Of a DNA stretch of 5,820 nucleotides, positions 5,498 to 5,820 are shown piece after piece; the stretch's first letter is position 1, and every line of letters starts with the position of its first letter. Source of the stretch: Fimbriimonadaceae bacterium (GTDB taxonomy: Bacteria; Armatimonadota; Fimbriimonadia; Fimbriimonadales; Fimbriimonadaceae); assembly GCA_019454665.1 (NCBI GenBank), contig JACFNW010000113.1:1-5820 (forward strand). The letters run 5' to 3'. The position numbers and the translations under genes were made by a program. A model generated the notes under the pieces. It was not told the DNA's origin. It ran no database searches and was given only the letters and a program-made list of their open reading frames with translations.

Positions 5498-5820
5498 ACG
5501 AACACACGACCGAGTTCCGCGAGCGAATCGAGAGGTTGGCCGAACAGCGCCGCCAGGGCATCGAGCGTCTGCGGACCCAACCCTCCGGCCTGGAGTGGTG
5601 CCGCGAGCAGACGGCCATCGCCGACGAGGCCATGCGCCTGGTGGTCGAGGAAGTCCACCGCATTCATCCCGACGTCCCACCAATTTCCATCGTGGCGACG
5701 GGCGGCTACGGACGATCGGAACTCGCGCCCTATTCCGACGTGGACATCGCCATCGTCCCGCTGGACGAGTCGCACCCCGGGTTGGACGCCGCCGTGCGCA
5801 CCATCTACCGGACCCTGCTC
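5494..5820 (+). CDS. glnD: PII uridylyltransferase/uridylyl-removing enzyme GlnD, 5' part
   Basis: The first 109 codons are present and the gene runs off the right edge; full GlnD proteins are usually some 850-900 residues. GlnD uridylylates the PII signal protein with UTP when glutamine is low and removes the UMP when glutamine is high, using an N-terminal nucleotidyltransferase domain and an HD domain, with C-terminal ACT domains sensing glutamine. Only the start of the first domain is visible. A charged N-terminal helix (residues 5-28) is followed by A-T-G-G-Y-G-R-S-E-L-A-P-Y-S-D-V-D-I at 68-85. This is the polymerase-beta-type signature of GlnD, with metal-binding Asp82 and Asp84. The HD and ACT domains cannot be checked. 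The ATG overlaps the upstream stop (ATGA) and has no clear Shine-Dalgarno sequence, which suggests translational coupling to the glycosyltransferase gene. Other nucleotidyltransferase families share part of the motif but fit less well. Confidence 0.85.
   Translation, partial: MNEHTTEFRERIERLAEQRRQGIERLRTQPSGLEWCREQTAIADEAMRLVVEEVHRIHPDVPPISIVATGGYGRSELAPYSDVDIAIVPLDESHPGLDAAVRTIYRTLL

Noticed and set aside
4922..5683. 253-codon minus-strand frame across the end of the GT-C gene and the start of glnD
   Set aside because: It is antisense to two supported genes, has low-complexity Arg-rich ends and no recognisable domain.

Overview
The window is high-GC bacterial chromosomal DNA, densely coding, with no phage, IS, tRNA, rRNA or CRISPR signal. 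The best guess for the source is an Armatimonadota bacterium of the Fimbriimonas type. This rests on the style of the prepilin-like protein at the left edge (a G-R-G-M-H-F-V-A-T-D-T-S-A-K-F segment), the small lipoproteins behind it, the GC-rich codon use and the apparently leaderless promoters. It is an inference from memory of family style, not a database result.

Left part (1-892): the 3' end of a DUF1559-like prepilin/pseudopilin gene ends at 392. A strong hairpin (415-450) follows. Next come two tandem genes, each encoding a 58-residue lipoprotein (462-638 and 653-829). The two products are paralogues of equal length that share the C-terminal pattern A-P-M-P-x-x-G-x-D-N. A Rho-independent terminator (857-890) closes this group. 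All three products are probably exported, and the lipoproteins may assist or accompany the pseudopilin.

Middle part (962-3540): a minus-strand GNAT acetyltransferase gene (962-1375) is divergent from a plus-strand secreted oligopeptidase B-like S9A serine peptidase (1432-3540), across only 56 bp. The peptidase has the whole catalytic triad. It lacks three of the four acidic residues that set the dibasic preference of enteric oligopeptidase B. A -10-like element lies 6 nt before its ATG, so its mRNA is probably leaderless.

Right part (3541-5820): after a short hairpin, a second -10-like element (TATACT) lies 7 nt before the ATG of a 636-residue multi-spanning GT-C-type glycosyltransferase (3587-5497). 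Its stop overlaps by 4 nt the ATG of glnD (PII uridylyltransferase). GlnD runs off the window after 109 codons and already shows its nucleotidyltransferase motif. The two genes look like a translationally coupled operon joining a cell-envelope enzyme to a nitrogen-signalling enzyme.

No gene-free stretch exceeds 300 bases. The longest gap is 830-961, which holds the terminator and about 70 nt in which nothing was recognised.
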